Source: JACDAN01 sp963834825 (lineage in GTDB: Bacteria; Actinomycetota; Thermoleophilia; Gaiellales; Gaiellaceae). Taken from it: a stretch of DNA of 64,000 bases. The position numbers were made by a program, and so were the translations under genes. The stretch is from assembly GCA_963834825.1 (NCBI GenBank), contig CAWICZ010000014.1, forward strand, positions 124,001-188,000, read 5' to 3'. Of this stretch, positions 28,387 through 38,112 are shown piece by piece (positions within the stretch are counted from its first letter, which is position 1; every line of letters begins with the position of its first letter). The notes under the pieces are model-generated. The model did not search any database. It was not told the origin of the DNA and saw only the letters and a program-made list of their open reading frames with translations.

Positions 28387-29250
28387 AGCGGAATGCTCGG
28401 GCACCTGGGGCTCAGCGCGGGCCTCTCGCGCGAGCGAGATCAGAATGCCCCCACCGAGCGCCAGCACGAGTCCGACCACGGCCACGAGGACATGCCACGT
28501 CGGCCGACTGAGCCGTTCGTCGAGCAGCGCAATGCCGAGGAGAACACCCACGACGGGATTCGCCACGGAGACGGTCGCCACCGATGGAGCGAGACGCCCC
28601 GTGCTGAGCGACACCTGCTGCACGACGAACCCGAGCACGCCGGCTACGGCAAGCGCGTAGCACTGCCAGTGCGACAGCATCACACCGACACCTTCGTGGA
28701 GCATCTCGAGCGTCGGTTTCGTCAGCGACGCCGAGAGCCCGAAGAGGATGCCGGCCACGGTGCCGTAGACGGCCGCCCTCGTCGTCGGCGTGCCGTGCCG
28801 GCCGAAGACCAGCAGCGCAGCGCAGAGCGCACCGAGCACCAGGATCGCGACCGCCCACTCGGCGTTGGGCGCGTTCTCTTTCCCACCGGCAGGATCGCCG
28901 AACACGACGAACAGGGCCAGCCCGAGCAGGATCACGGTGGCGCCGCCCACCTCTCGGCGCCCGACGTGCTGGTTCGTCAGGAGCCAGCCAAGCGGCAGCG
29001 CGAACACGACCGTCGTCACAAAGAGGGGCTGGATGATCGCGAGCCGGCCGCGGTCGAGCGCCGCCGCCTGGATCACGTATCCGACCAACAGGGCGGCCGT
29101 GCCCAGCAGCCACATGCGCTGCCCGGCGAGTCGCACGAGCGACATCGGGTTGGCCAGCGAGACTCCGGCAAGGTTGAGAGCGCCCTTCTGCTGCAGCGCC
29201 GCCGCCAACGCAAAGCAGAAAGCCGCCACGAGCGCGAGCACCGCCGCCAT
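28375..29250 (-). CDS. DMT-superfamily (EamA-like) transporter
   Basis: A roughly 291-residue ten-helix membrane protein (AVLALVAAFCFALAAALQQ, LLVGYVIQAAALDRGRLAIIQPL, VGVLLGIALLDERLSRPTW) typical of the drug/metabolite transporter superfamily, where the two EamA halves are duplicated. The LQQKGAL and QQVSLSTGRLAP segments mark equivalent positions in the halves. I prefer ATG 29250, directly before the first helix, although TTG 29304 would add 18 residues. The substrate is unknown. Confidence 0.85.
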   Translation of the reverse strand: MAAVLALVAAFCFALAAALQQKGALNLAGVSLANPMSLVRLAGQRMWLLGTAALLVGYVIQAAALDRGRLAIIQPLFVTTVVFALPLGWLLTNQHVGRREVGGATVILLGLALFVVFGDPAGGKENAPNAEWAVAILVLGALCAALLVFGRHGTPTTRAAVYGTVAGILFGLSASLTKPTLEMLHEGVGVMLSHWQCYALAVAGVLGFVVQQVSLSTGRLAPSVATVSVANPVVGVLLGIALLDERLSRPTWHVLVAVVGLVLALGGGILISLAREARAEPQVPEHSAALA

Positions 29251-29325
29251 TCGGATCAGCCTACGGCTGTCGTCGGCCGACCGATCGGCAGAGCGAGCCG
29301 GCAATCCTGGACCATGTGAGCTGCA

Positions 29326-30520
29326 ATGGCAGCGTCTCCTGCACGCAAGATCGCGCCTGCCGAGCGCCGAGCCCGGCTAGCTCGCCGGCACCGCTTGGCT
29401 CCGGGCTATCGCGCTGTTGACGTCGTCGACGCGGCCAGGAGCATGGTCGCTCTCCACGCGACGGATCCGGTGAGCGTCTACCTGTCGGCGTGGGCGCGCG
29501 TCGAGGGCATGCGCCTGGCCGACATGGAGCGGGCGTTGTACGTCGATCGCTCGCTCGTCAAGCAACTCGCGATGCGCCGCACCCTGTTCGTCTTTCCGCG
29601 AGAGACCCTGGGTCTCGCCCAGGCTGCGGCCGGGAATCGTGTCGCCGCGACCGAGCGGCGCCGGCTGAGCCGCGACGTCGAGAAGGCAGGGTTGCAGGCC
29701 GACGGTGACCGATGGCTGGCCGACGGCCGAGAGGGAGGTCCTTGCCGCGCTCGCCGACGGGCGGGAGGCAACGTCGTCGGAGCTGCGCGCCGAGATCCCC
29801 GAGCTCGAGGGCTCGATCTCCTACGGAGAGGGCAAGTCGTGGGGCGGCCGGATGTCGGTCGGCCCGCGGGTGCTCACCGTGCTCTCGGCGGCCGGCGAGG
29901 TCGTTCGCGGCTCGAACGTCGGCGGGTGGACGACGTCCCGGCCTCGCTGGTCGTCACTGCGGTCGTGGCTCGGGGAGGAGCTCGCTGCGGTCGAGGAGCA
30001 GGACGGCGTCGCTGCGCTCGTCCAGCAGTGGCTGCGCGCGTTCGGGCCGGGGACGGAAAACGACATCAAGTGGTGGTTCGGGTCGACACTGACCGTTGTG
30101 CGCAGAGCACTCGCCGAGCTCGGTGCGGTCGAGGTCGATCTCGACGGGCAGACGGGCTACCTGCTTCCGGACGATCTGGATGCGGTCGAGCCGGTCGAGC
30201 CATGGGCGACGCTGCTGCCGCCGCTGGACCCGACCACGATGGGCTGGATCGAGCGCCAGTGGTACCTCGGCCCGTACAAGGAGCAGCTGTTCGACACCGC
30301 CGGGAACGCCGGGCCTACCGTCTGGTGGGATGGACGGATCGTCGGCGGCTGGCGCCAGACCGAGTCGGGCGACGTCGACCTCCAGCTGCTCGAGGACATC
30401 GGGGGAGAGGGCCGGCGTGCAGTCGCGGCCGAAGCGGCGCGCTTGGAGGAGTGGCTGGGAGGCACCCGCGTCCTGCCCAGGTTCCCATCACCGCTGTCGA
30501 GGGCGACCGCGCCGAGCTGA
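29326..30520 (+). CDS. Winged-helix DNA-binding domain protein (YcaQ/HTH_42 type), frameshifted
   Basis: The N-terminal 125 residues (ARLARRHRLAPGYRAVDVV, MVALHATDPVSVYLSAWAR) lie in one frame and the remainder (EREVLAALADGREATSSELR to LPRFPSPL) in another. One surplus G near 29722 in GACGGCC explains the break. The joined protein of about 395 residues matches the winged-helix family that includes YcaQ-like and AlkX-like proteins involved in DNA alkylation or interstrand crosslink tolerance; KSWGGR and RQWYLGPYKEQLF are typical. An indel error is more likely than gene loss. Confidence 0.8.
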
Positions 30521-30549
30521 GATCAGCGCCGTGTCGGATGCACTCGGCG

Positions 30550-30603
30550 GTGATACCACGCGCTTTCCGCCCGAAACCGGCCCAAAAAGCCCGTGATACC
30601 ACG
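30550..30603. repeat. Short direct repeat between convergent genes
   Basis: GTGATACCACG occurs at 30550-30560 and again at 30593-30603, 43 bp apart, flanking a sequence with an AAAAA run. The 86-bp interval between convergent genes holds nothing else recognisable. Confidence 0.4.
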
Positions 30604-30606
30604 ACC

Positions 30607-31677
30607 TCAGCCGCTCCGCTTCGCGATGTGCCTTGCGACGTACTCGGCGTCCCGACCGACCCCGCCGATCAACGCCGACGAGAGTGCGAACTGGAAGAAC
30701 CGGCCCACCAAGTACAACCCAGGCTGATCCTGGACCACGCCGCGATCATGCGGCGGCTCCCCTTCCTGGTTGAAGGCCGGGAGATCGATCCAGCCGAAGT
30801 CCGCTTTGAACCCGGTGCACCAGATCACGTTCGCCACCTCCAGGACCCGTTCGTCGTCGAGCATCGGGAGCCCGTCACGTACTCCGACGGTCCTCGGAAC
30901 TCGCTCGATCCCCGCGGCGGCCAGGTCCTTCCGACGCACGGGCTCGAGCGGCGCTGTCGACGCCAGCGCCTTTGGCCGCACCTTCCGGCCGACGAAGGTC
31001 CGCGTCGTGAGCACCTGCGAGATGACGAACCAGAACAGGGGCGTGAACAGCCGGTCCAGAGCGCCTCCGTGCCGCACCGGGATCTGGCCGACGTCCCTTC
31101 CCGACAGCCAGGTCGGGTGGCTTTGGGACACTTCGAACGCGATCTCGGCTCCTGAGTTCCCGGCACCCACGACCAGGACCCCACCCTCCTGGAGCTGGGA
31201 CGGATTCCGGTACTGGGTCGAGTCCAGCTGAACGATGCTCTTGTGGAGCTCGGACGCGAAGCCGGGCACCCGCGGTCTCTGGTAGCCCCCCGACGCGACC
31301 ACGACATTGTCGGCCTCGATCCGCAGGTTCCCCGAGCTGAGGAGGTAGCCGTTCCCGTTCCTCCGGATCCGGTCCACTGTCACTCCCCCTCGAATGGGAA
31401 GCTCGAACCGCACGGTGTAGGCCTCGAGATAGTCGGCCACTTGGTCTTTCGTCGGGTATGCGTTGCCGGGGACCGGGAAGGACCAGCCGGGTAGACCTGA
31501 GTAGCGCGCCGGCGAGATCAGCCGGAGCGAGTCCCAGCGGTTGCGCCAGGAATCGCCGATCCGCCTGTTGGAATCCAAGATCACGAATGGGCGATCCCGT
31601 TTCGCGAGGTGGTAGCCCGTCGCGAGCCCGGCCTGACCGCCACCGACGATGACCGTCTCGACGTGCTCAATGGTCAT
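30607..31677 (-). CDS. Flavin-containing monooxygenase (CzcO-like)
   Basis: A 356-residue flavoprotein with an N-terminal FAD-binding GGGQAG motif (VIVGGGQAGLATGYHL), an internal NADPH-binding GAGNSG motif (LVVGAGNSGAEIAFEV) and the WCTGF segment typical of class B monooxygenases. Related proteins oxygenate N or S atoms or act as oxidoreductases linked to metal tolerance. ATG 31677 matches the normal start of the fold; a longer frame to 31746 adds an unlikely Cys-rich leader. It lies downstream of a LuxR-type regulator on the same strand. Confidence 0.9.
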   Translation of the reverse strand: MTIEHVETVIVGGGQAGLATGYHLAKRDRPFVILDSNRRIGDSWRNRWDSLRLISPARYSGLPGWSFPVPGNAYPTKDQVADYLEAYTVRFELPIRGGVTVDRIRRNGNGYLLSSGNLRIEADNVVVASGGYQRPRVPGFASELHKSIVQLDSTQYRNPSQLQEGGVLVVGAGNSGAEIAFEVSQSHPTWLSGRDVGQIPVRHGGALDRLFTPLFWFVISQVLTTRTFVGRKVRPKALASTAPLEPVRRKDLAAAGIERVPRTVGVRDGLPMLDDERVLEVANVIWCTGFKADFGWIDLPAFNQEGEPPHDRGVVQDQPGLYLVGRFFQFALSSALIGGVGRDAEYVARHIAKRSG

Positions 31678-31764
31678 GACTCTCTCGATGCTAGGAAGCG
31701 GTGAGCGTTCCCGCTTCGGGCAGAACACCCAAATCGAGCAGGCCATCCGCCGTGGGTATTTCTC

Positions 31765-31780
31765 TGTAGGCGTGCCTACA
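31765..31780 (-). promoter_or_regulatory. Inverted repeat at the end of the LuxR gene
   Basis: TGTAGGC and GCCTACA flank GT and overlap the TAG stop of the LuxR-type gene. It could be a weak terminator hairpin or an operator for the downstream monooxygenase gene, whose start is about 90 nt away. Confidence 0.35.
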
Positions 31781-33442
31781 CGAGGTCGTGCTCATAGGCG
31801 TATGCGGTCACGGCTGACCGAGACGAGACGCCTAGCTTCGTGAACACGTTGCTCACGTGGCGGGCGACCGTCTTCTCGCTGATGACGAGCTCCTCGGCGA
31901 TTGCACGGTTGGTCCTGCCGGTTGCGACCAACCGGACGACCTCGACCTCACGCGGGGTGAGCCCGCCGGATGCCTCCACGGGAGGGCGATGAACGAGCTT
32001 CTCGACTCGTGCGACGTCCGGCGCAGCACCGAGCTCCTCGAACACACGGCGCGCCGCCTCCAGCTCCATCTCCGCAGCGTCCACGTCTCCGAGCTGTCGA
32101 CAGGCAAGTCCGACCAGGACACGGACGCGCGCGGAGTCGTACGGCGCCCCGATGTCGTGCCACAGCTGTGAGGCCTCGCGCAGTGCCGCTAACGCGCCCA
32201 TGGCGTCGCCTTCTGCGAGCGCCACCGCTCCGCGCGCATGCGCGACCGTCGCGCCCAGCGTGCCCCCCGGTACTCGGCCGTGATCTCCTCGAGCTCCCGC
32301 CTGGCACCGCGCGCCTGGTCGAGATCGCCTACGGCCAACATGATCTCGATGTAGGCGGGCAGCAGTCCGGCACGGCGCATCGGCTCGGTCGTCTCGTCAA
32401 CGACCCGGCGAATGGCGGCGACGGCAGCCTCGTTGTCTCCCTGGCCGAGCCGCAGTAAGGCAAGGCCGGGCTGCGGCTCCCACCCGCACCGGCTCGCCTC
32501 TCGGTACGCCTGCTCTGCTGCAGCGCGTTCGCCGCGCAAGCGGTGGATCTCGCCCTGCCGGTAGACGGCCTCGCCGGTCGCGACCCGATTCTGATCCTGG
32601 GCGTAACGATCACGTGCCCGCCGTGCCTCTTGGAGCGCGTCCGGCCAAGCGCCGTCCACCTGCATGATCTCCGCCCGGTGAACGAGGCATCGTCCCGTGA
32701 AGCTGACCATCTGGGGCTGTTCCGCGACCCACCGACTCAACGCCGCAGTCCACTCGCGGGCCCGGCGCAGCTCGTAGGCCTGCTGGCAACCCTCGATCAC
32801 ACTGCAATACAGCACTCCGGTCACGATCGGCGACAGCTCTCCGGTGCTGACCGCGACCATCACTTCGTCGAACACCCCGAGGCCCTCGTCGATCTTCCCT
32901 TGCTTGGTGAGCAGGCGGCCTTGTTCGTACAGGGCGAGGGCGACCAGGTCCGCGTCGCCGAAGCGGTTGCCGATTCGGACTGCCTCGACAGTCGTGGCGA
33001 TGGCGGCATCGAGGTCGCCGGCTTCCTCGTGCTCGGTCATGACCAGCGCCAGCAGGTATCCGCGTTCGGCACTGTCACCGTCTTCCTGCTCGAGGAGACG
33101 CTGCGCGCGTCCGAACCAGCCCGTCGCGCGGGCCAGCTCACCTTGCTGGGCGCTGAACATGCCCACCCAGAACGCGCAGCGAACCGCGCGCAAGGTCTCG
33201 CCGGCCTCGAGGTATGCCTGGTGTGCGCGCTCGAGCGCGGACAGGTGCTCGTCCAGGCCGAGCATGCCGGCCGACGTCGCGAGCAGCTCGAGATCTGCTC
33301 CTTCCAGAGGCGCCGCCTGATCGGCGAACGAGAGCGATGCGTATGCGTCTTTCCACGCCCGGGCCGCGTACGACCGCCGGCCGCGCTCGAGCGCATCGGA
33401 CCTCGTCTGGGCGTCTGCCGCCGCGGTATCTGCCGGCGCCAT
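31776..33442 (-). CDS. LuxR-type regulator with TPR-like repeats, frameshifted
   Basis: A protein of about 555 residues. Most of it is a helical repeat region of TPR/MalT type (SALERAHQAYLEAGETLRAVR, AIATTVEAVRIGNRFGDADL, EAVYRQGEIHRLRGERAAAEQ). A LuxR helix-turn-helix closes it (LTPREVEVVRLVATGRTNRAIA ending YAYEHDLV). The frame breaks once near 32265 at a run of six C on the plus strand; restoring one base joins ITAEYRG to GTLGATVAHARG. No ATPase Walker motif is present. It may control the downstream monooxygenase gene. ATG 33442 is chosen as start. Confidence 0.82.
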
Positions 33443-33513
33443 GAAGGCACTGTAGGCAAGCGTCAGAGGATGGGGCGCCCGCCGAGCCCGGCGAGCGCCC
33501 CGCCTGATCGACG

Positions 33514-34912
33514 CTACGGAGTCGGGAACGTGACGACGCTGCGGTTGCCGCCGCGATCGACGGCCCTCACCCCGAAGAGGAAGTTGTCCTTCGTGATCCC
33601 TTCGACGGTGAAGTTCGTCACGTTGCCGACCTTGATCCTGTGTGTCCACACCGGCTCGGTCGTGTCGCGGTAGACAATCTCGTAGCCGGCGAGATCCGGC
33701 TCGGTGTTCGCCTGCCACATGAGCCGCGTGTCGATGCTCAGCGTCGCGGTCTCAACTCTGACGTTGCGCGGTGCCGCTGGTCCCTTGGCCAGCGCGGCCA
33801 GCGCAGCAGTGTTCACCTTGGTGACCCGCTCCGCATAGTCGAAATCAACGAACTCGGGCAGGTCGCCGAACTGCGACGCCGTTCTCGACCCGGACGTTCT
33901 GATGCTGATGGCGGAAGTCCTCGTTCGGCTCCGTGAACCGGTTGGCCGGGAACCGCCGGTCGAGGAACGGCACGTGATCGCTTGCCCGCAGGAAGCGGTC
34001 GCGCCGGTAGATGATCCAGACGTTCATCGACGGCACCGCCTCTTCGGCCTGCTCCTCGACGAAGCGAGCGAGCTGGCGCGCTGCGGAGTCGTTCTCGCCG
34101 CCCATCGTCCGTCGGAGCGCCGCCTCCTGCGCCGTCTCGTTCGACGGTGGGCCCTCTGCGAAGAGCCGGACGTCTCGCCGGTTCCGCTCGCCGTTCTGGC
34201 CGAGCGAGCTGCCGACGATGTCGTTCGAGAACATCCCGGCGATGTTCAGCCCCTGCACCCTCGCCTGCTCGGCGAAGAAGGTCGAGCCGAAGAGGCCCTG
34301 TTCCTCGCCCGCGAAGGCGACGAACTTGATCGTCGCGTCCAGCTCGTGGCGCGACATCACCCGCGCCATCTCGAGCACGGCGGCGACGCCGGATGCGTCG
34401 TCGTCCGCGCCGGGTGCATCGCACACCGCGTCGTCGACGTTGGAGCAGCGTGAGTCGTAGTGGCCGCTGACGACGTAGGTCCGATCGGCGGATTCCGGCT
34501 GTGTGCCGCGCAGCGTCGCGACCACGTTGGTGATCGGCGTTGCCACCGGAATACGAGGCGGCGTCGGCGGCTGGATGAACGTCTGCTTCTCGACGGTCAG
34601 TCGCCCGCCGGATGCCGCTGCAGAGCTCTGGAACTGGTCGAAGATCCAGTTCGCGGCGGCTCCGATCCCACGATTCGGATCGGTCTGGGACGACAGTGTG
34701 TGTCTCGTCCCGAAGTCCGCCAGCCTCCGCACCGACTGCTCGATCCTGTCGTCGCTGATGTCACGCAGCATCTGGCGGACATCGCGTGAGACAGGAGGGC
34801 CGTCGTCATCGTCGCCTCCCTGCGCCGGGTTCGTCGCAATCGCGGCCATCGTCGCGGCGGATGCGAAGACGGCGCAGAGAACGGCAAACAGCATGTATCG
34901 CCGTTTCTTCAT
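33514..34912 (-). CDS. Exported M28-family zinc aminopeptidase with C-terminal FN3-like domain, frameshifted
   Basis: A signal peptide (MKKRRYMLFAVLCAVFASA) is followed by an acidic linker and an M28 peptidase domain with the zinc-ligand motifs VSGHYDS, GADDDASG, AGEEQGLFGS and the downstream HVPF. These enzymes hydrolyse peptides outside the cytoplasm using two zinc ions. Near 33875 the frame breaks (VRVENGVA); the continuation FGDLPEFVDFDYAERV appears in the next frame and leads into a fibronectin-III-like tail (APRNVRVETATLSID, EPDLAGYEIVYRDT). One base restores a protein of about 465 residues. ATG 34912 has GGGGGAGGAG upstream. Confidence 0.85.
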
Positions 34913-35007
34913 GTCTCCTCCCCCTGTGAAGGAACTGACTGCTTCTGCCGCTATACCCGCCCTGACGCGGTCCGACGCATCCGACGCGACGGGCAAGGTG
35001 TGACCTG

Positions 35008-35141
35008 ATGGGCGAGGCGATTGGCCAGGTCTTGCCGCTGGCTGTGGGCGTTGCCAGGAGCACTCGAACGCGGTGATCATGGCCGTGCTCTTGCTCGTCA
35101 TCGGTGTCAAGCTGATCGGCGACGGAATCGCCGGGCTGTAA
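35008..35141 (+). pseudogene. Internal-deletion remnant of a GAP-family membrane protein
   Basis: The first 16 codons (MGEAIGQVLPLAVGVA) match the start of GAP/Sap-type six-helix membrane proteins. Directly after them, in another frame, comes what looks like the C-terminal helix of the same family (NAVIMAVLLLVIGVKLIGD) with a stop at 35141. The central 170 or so residues are missing. This is a genuine deletion scar rather than a sequencing error. Confidence 0.6.
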
Positions 35142-35151
35142 CGCCGAGTAG

Positions 35152-35889
35152 ATGAGCGAAGCTCTCTTCTGGGGCCTCTTTGCGGGCTCGTCGCTGATCC
35201 TCGGAGGCGCGATCGGAATTTGGCTACCGCTTCCTCGCGAGGTTCGGGGCCTGATCATGGGCTTCGGAGCCGGGGTGCTGATCAGCGCCGTCGCCTACGA
35301 GCTGGTCGACGACGCGTTCGAGGCCGCGGATGGATTCGCCATCGTCGCGCTCGGCTTGTTCGCCGGGGCGGCGACCTTCTTCCTCGGCGACTTGGTCATC
35401 GACCGCATGGGCGGCGCCGGTCGGAAAAGCTCTGAGGGCACTGGCGCAGCGGCAGGAGGAACCGCGCTGGCGATCGTCCTCGGCATCGTCCTCGACGGCG
35501 TTCCCGAATCGGCAGTGATCGGGCTCACCCTCCTCGGGGGCGGCGGCGTCAGCGCGGCGATGATCGCCGCCGTCTTCCTGTCGAACCTCCCCGAGGCGAT
35601 CGCGGCGACGACCGGGCTCGTGAGGTCGGGCTGGTCGCGGCTGCGGATCTTCGGGCTCTGGGCCCTCGTGACGCTCGTCTCGGGACTCTCCGCTCTACTC
35701 GGCTACGTGCTGTTCGACGGAGCCTCGCCGCAGTGGTTGGCCTTCGTCCTGGCCTATGCCGGCGGCGCCATCCTGACCATGCTCGCGGACACGATGATGC
35801 CGGAGGCCTTCGAGCGCAGCGGCAAGTGGACCGGCCTCGCGACCACGCTCGGCTTCGCCGTCGCGTTCGCGATCACGGCGCTCGAATGA
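35152..35889 (+). CDS. ZIP-family metal transporter
   Basis: A 245-residue polytopic protein with seven to eight helices. The helix-IV-like segment contains LGIVLDGVPESAVIGL, where the family has His/Asp/Glu metal ligands (HNxxEG in ZupT); here the His is replaced by Asp and the glutamate retained. Helix V has NLPEAIAATTGL. This matches divalent-cation permeases of the ZIP type, although metal choice is open. It starts 10 nt after the GAP remnant. Confidence 0.8.
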   Translation: MSEALFWGLFAGSSLILGGAIGIWLPLPREVRGLIMGFGAGVLISAVAYELVDDAFEAADGFAIVALGLFAGAATFFLGDLVIDRMGGAGRKSSEGTGAAAGGTALAIVLGIVLDGVPESAVIGLTLLGGGGVSAAMIAAVFLSNLPEAIAATTGLVRSGWSRLRIFGLWALVTLVSGLSALLGYVLFDGASPQWLAFVLAYAGGAILTMLADTMMPEAFERSGKWTGLATTLGFAVAFAITALE

Positions 35890-35891
35890 CG

Positions 35892-36314
35892 TCAGCGCTC
35901 GCGAACGAGGCGCTCGAGCTCGTCGAGCCGCCGCTCCAGGCGTTGCAGGACGACGAGCTCCTCCTTCGGCTCCTCAGCGGCGCGCCGCGCGATCAGAGAC
36001 GACGCGATAACTCCGGCCAGCAGCGAGAGCGACGCGAAACCGATGACCATGAGTCCGGCGGCCACCGCGCGCCCGACCGGCTGAACCGGAGTCACATCGC
36101 CGTAGCCGACCGTCGTCACGGTTTGGACAGACCACCAGAGGGCACGTCCGAACGACGGGTAGTCCTCGTTGTCGACCAGGCGCATGATCGCGGCGAAGCC
36201 CACCGCAAGGATGGACACGGCGCCAAGCAGGTAGGGCAGGATCTGGCCCGTCTCGAGCGACCGCTCGAGGCGGTTCATCGCGACCTGCTGGACACGCCTC
36301 AGCATGCGGCACAT
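35892..36314 (-). CDS. Two-helix potassium channel subunit
   Basis: A 140-residue channel with the K+ selectivity filter TVGYGDVTP between two membrane helices (PYLLGAVSILAVGFAAIM and VAAGLMVIGFASLSLLAGVI) and a C-terminal coiled-coil tail (VLQRLERRLDELERLVRER) that could hold the tetramer together. No RCK/TrkA domain is present, so gating is unclear. Possible starts are ATG 36314, 36302 and 36278. It is convergent with the ZIP gene and divergent from SulP. Confidence 0.88.
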   Translation of the reverse strand: MCRMLRRVQQVAMNRLERSLETGQILPYLLGAVSILAVGFAAIMRLVDNEDYPSFGRALWWSVQTVTTVGYGDVTPVQPVGRAVAAGLMVIGFASLSLLAGVIASSLIARRAAEEPKEELVVLQRLERRLDELERLVRER

Positions 36315-36334
36315 CTAGCAGCGAGGGAGGACGA

Positions 36335-38062
36335 CTGACCGAAGGGCCCGGAGAGAAGTCGCCGTTTCGACGCGCAAGGCCGGACCCGCTGCTCGAGCGC
36401 ACAGTTCCGGTCTCTACCGAGCTGCGGCGGTACCGGCCTCCGACAGCGCGGCGTGACGTCCTCGCCGGTGTCACGGTCGCAGCGCTTGCGCTTCCGTCCG
36501 CGATGGCCTACGGCGAGCTCGCAGGTCTTTCACCGCTCGCCGGCCTCTACACGCTGCTGCTGCCCACGGTTGCCTACGTCCTGCTCGGCTCCTCGAAGCG
36601 GCTGATCATCGGCCCGGAGGGATCGATCTCGGCGCTCGTCGCGGCGGCGGTCCTGCCGCTCGCGGTGGCCGGCAGTGCAGACGCCGCGGAGGTCGCCGGG
36701 TTTCTCGCGCTGCTGGTCGGGGCGTGCTTCCTCATCGCGTGGGCGCTCCGGCTGCATTGGATCGCGGACTACCTCTCCCGCCCGGTGCTTCTCGGCTACA
36801 TCCACGGAGTCGCAGTCGTGCTCGTGGTCTCCCAGATCGATGCAATCCTCGGCCTGGACGTGGAGGCGCGCGGCGTGCCGCGGCAGCTCGTGGAGATGGC
36901 CAGCGAGCTCGGCGACGTCAGCGGCGCGACCCTCACGGTTGGCTCGGCCGCGCTTGCACTCCTCCTGCCGCTCCGGTTCAAGTGGCCACGCATTCCAACG
37001 GCCCTCTTCGTCGTCGCCGCGTCGATCGCGGTCTCGTGGGCGGTCGACCTCGAAGCCGACGGCGTCGCCGTCGTCGGAGAGATTACGAGCGGCCTGCCGT
37101 CGCTCGGCATCCCGTGGCCCGGGTGGTCGGACGCCTTCCAGCTCGCCCCGGCGGCGGTCGGAGTCTTCCTGGTCGCGTTCGCAGACGAGATCCTCACCGC
37201 GCGTTCGTTCGCCGGGAAGCACGGTGAGCACGTGCGAGGACGCCAGGAGCTGCTCGCGATGGGAGTCGCCACCGGGGCAGCAGGGGTCAGCGGAGGGTTC
37301 CCGCTCGGAGCGAGTGGCGCGCGAACGGCGGTGAACGACTCGATGGGCGCGCGCACCCAGGTTGCCGGCCTCGTCGCGGCGGGGACGGTTGTCCTCATCC
37401 TCCTGTTCTTGACCGACCCGATCGCCTATCTGCCGAAGGCGGTCCTCGGTGCGGTGATCATCAGCGCCGGGATCGGCCTCGTCGACCCGGATGCCTGGCG
37501 GGCGCTGTGGGCGACCGATCGCGTCGAGGTCGCGATCGCGGCCGCGACTGCCGGCGGCGTCATCCTCGTCGGCGTGCTCGAAGCGCTGGTCTTCGCCGTC
37601 GGGCTCTCGATCGTCGACGTGGTGCGCCGGAGCGCACGTCCGCACGACGCCGTGCTCGGCTGGGTGCCTCGGCTCGGGCGCTACGGCGACGTCTCGCTGC
37701 ATCCGTCCGCGGAGTTGACGCCCGGCGTCGTCGTCTACCGGCTCGACGACAGGCTCTTCTTCGCCAACGCGCGCTACGTCAGGGGCCGCACGAAGGAGGC
37801 GATCCGCGGGGCTCCTCCGCCGGTGCACGCTCTGGTCTTTGACGCCGAGGCGATCACGTACGTCGACTCGACGGGCCTCGACGCGCTCGGCGAGATCGCT
37901 CGTGACCTACGGCGGGAGGGAATCGCACTCGAGCTCGCCCGCGTGAAAGGCATGGTCAAGCGAGCTTTCGACAACGGCGGCCTGAGCGAGGAGATCGGCG
38001 AGGCGCACTTCCATCCGACCGTCAGAGCAGCCGTCGCTGCCGCCGAGCGCTCCGCTGGCTAG
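36335..38062 (+). CDS. SulP-family anion transporter with STAS domain
   Basis: A 575-residue secondary transporter for sulfate, bicarbonate or related anions. The membrane domain holds the SulP start motif DVLAGVTVAALALPSAMAYGELAGL and about 12-14 helices. A cytoplasmic STAS domain closes the protein (YRLDDRLFFANARYV, LVFDAEAITYVDSTGLDALGEI). The first ATG (36503) would cut off the conserved start motif; the frame is open back to CTG 36335, which sits behind GAGGGAGG and is the best start. Substrate is uncertain. Confidence 0.9.
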   Translation: MTEGPGEKSPFRRARPDPLLERTVPVSTELRRYRPPTARRDVLAGVTVAALALPSAMAYGELAGLSPLAGLYTLLLPTVAYVLLGSSKRLIIGPEGSISALVAAAVLPLAVAGSADAAEVAGFLALLVGACFLIAWALRLHWIADYLSRPVLLGYIHGVAVVLVVSQIDAILGLDVEARGVPRQLVEMASELGDVSGATLTVGSAALALLLPLRFKWPRIPTALFVVAASIAVSWAVDLEADGVAVVGEITSGLPSLGIPWPGWSDAFQLAPAAVGVFLVAFADEILTARSFAGKHGEHVRGRQELLAMGVATGAAGVSGGFPLGASGARTAVNDSMGARTQVAGLVAAGTVVLILLFLTDPIAYLPKAVLGAVIISAGIGLVDPDAWRALWATDRVEVAIAAATAGGVILVGVLEALVFAVGLSIVDVVRRSARPHDAVLGWVPRLGRYGDVSLHPSAELTPGVVVYRLDDRLFFANARYVRGRTKEAIRGAPPPVHALVFDAEAITYVDSTGLDALGEIARDLRREGIALELARVKGMVKRAFDNGGLSEEIGEAHFHPTVRAAVAAAERSAG

Positions 38063-38112
38063 CGCTAGACGAGCGTAACCTTGCACTCCAGCGGTTCGCC
38101 GCGCAGGCTTCG

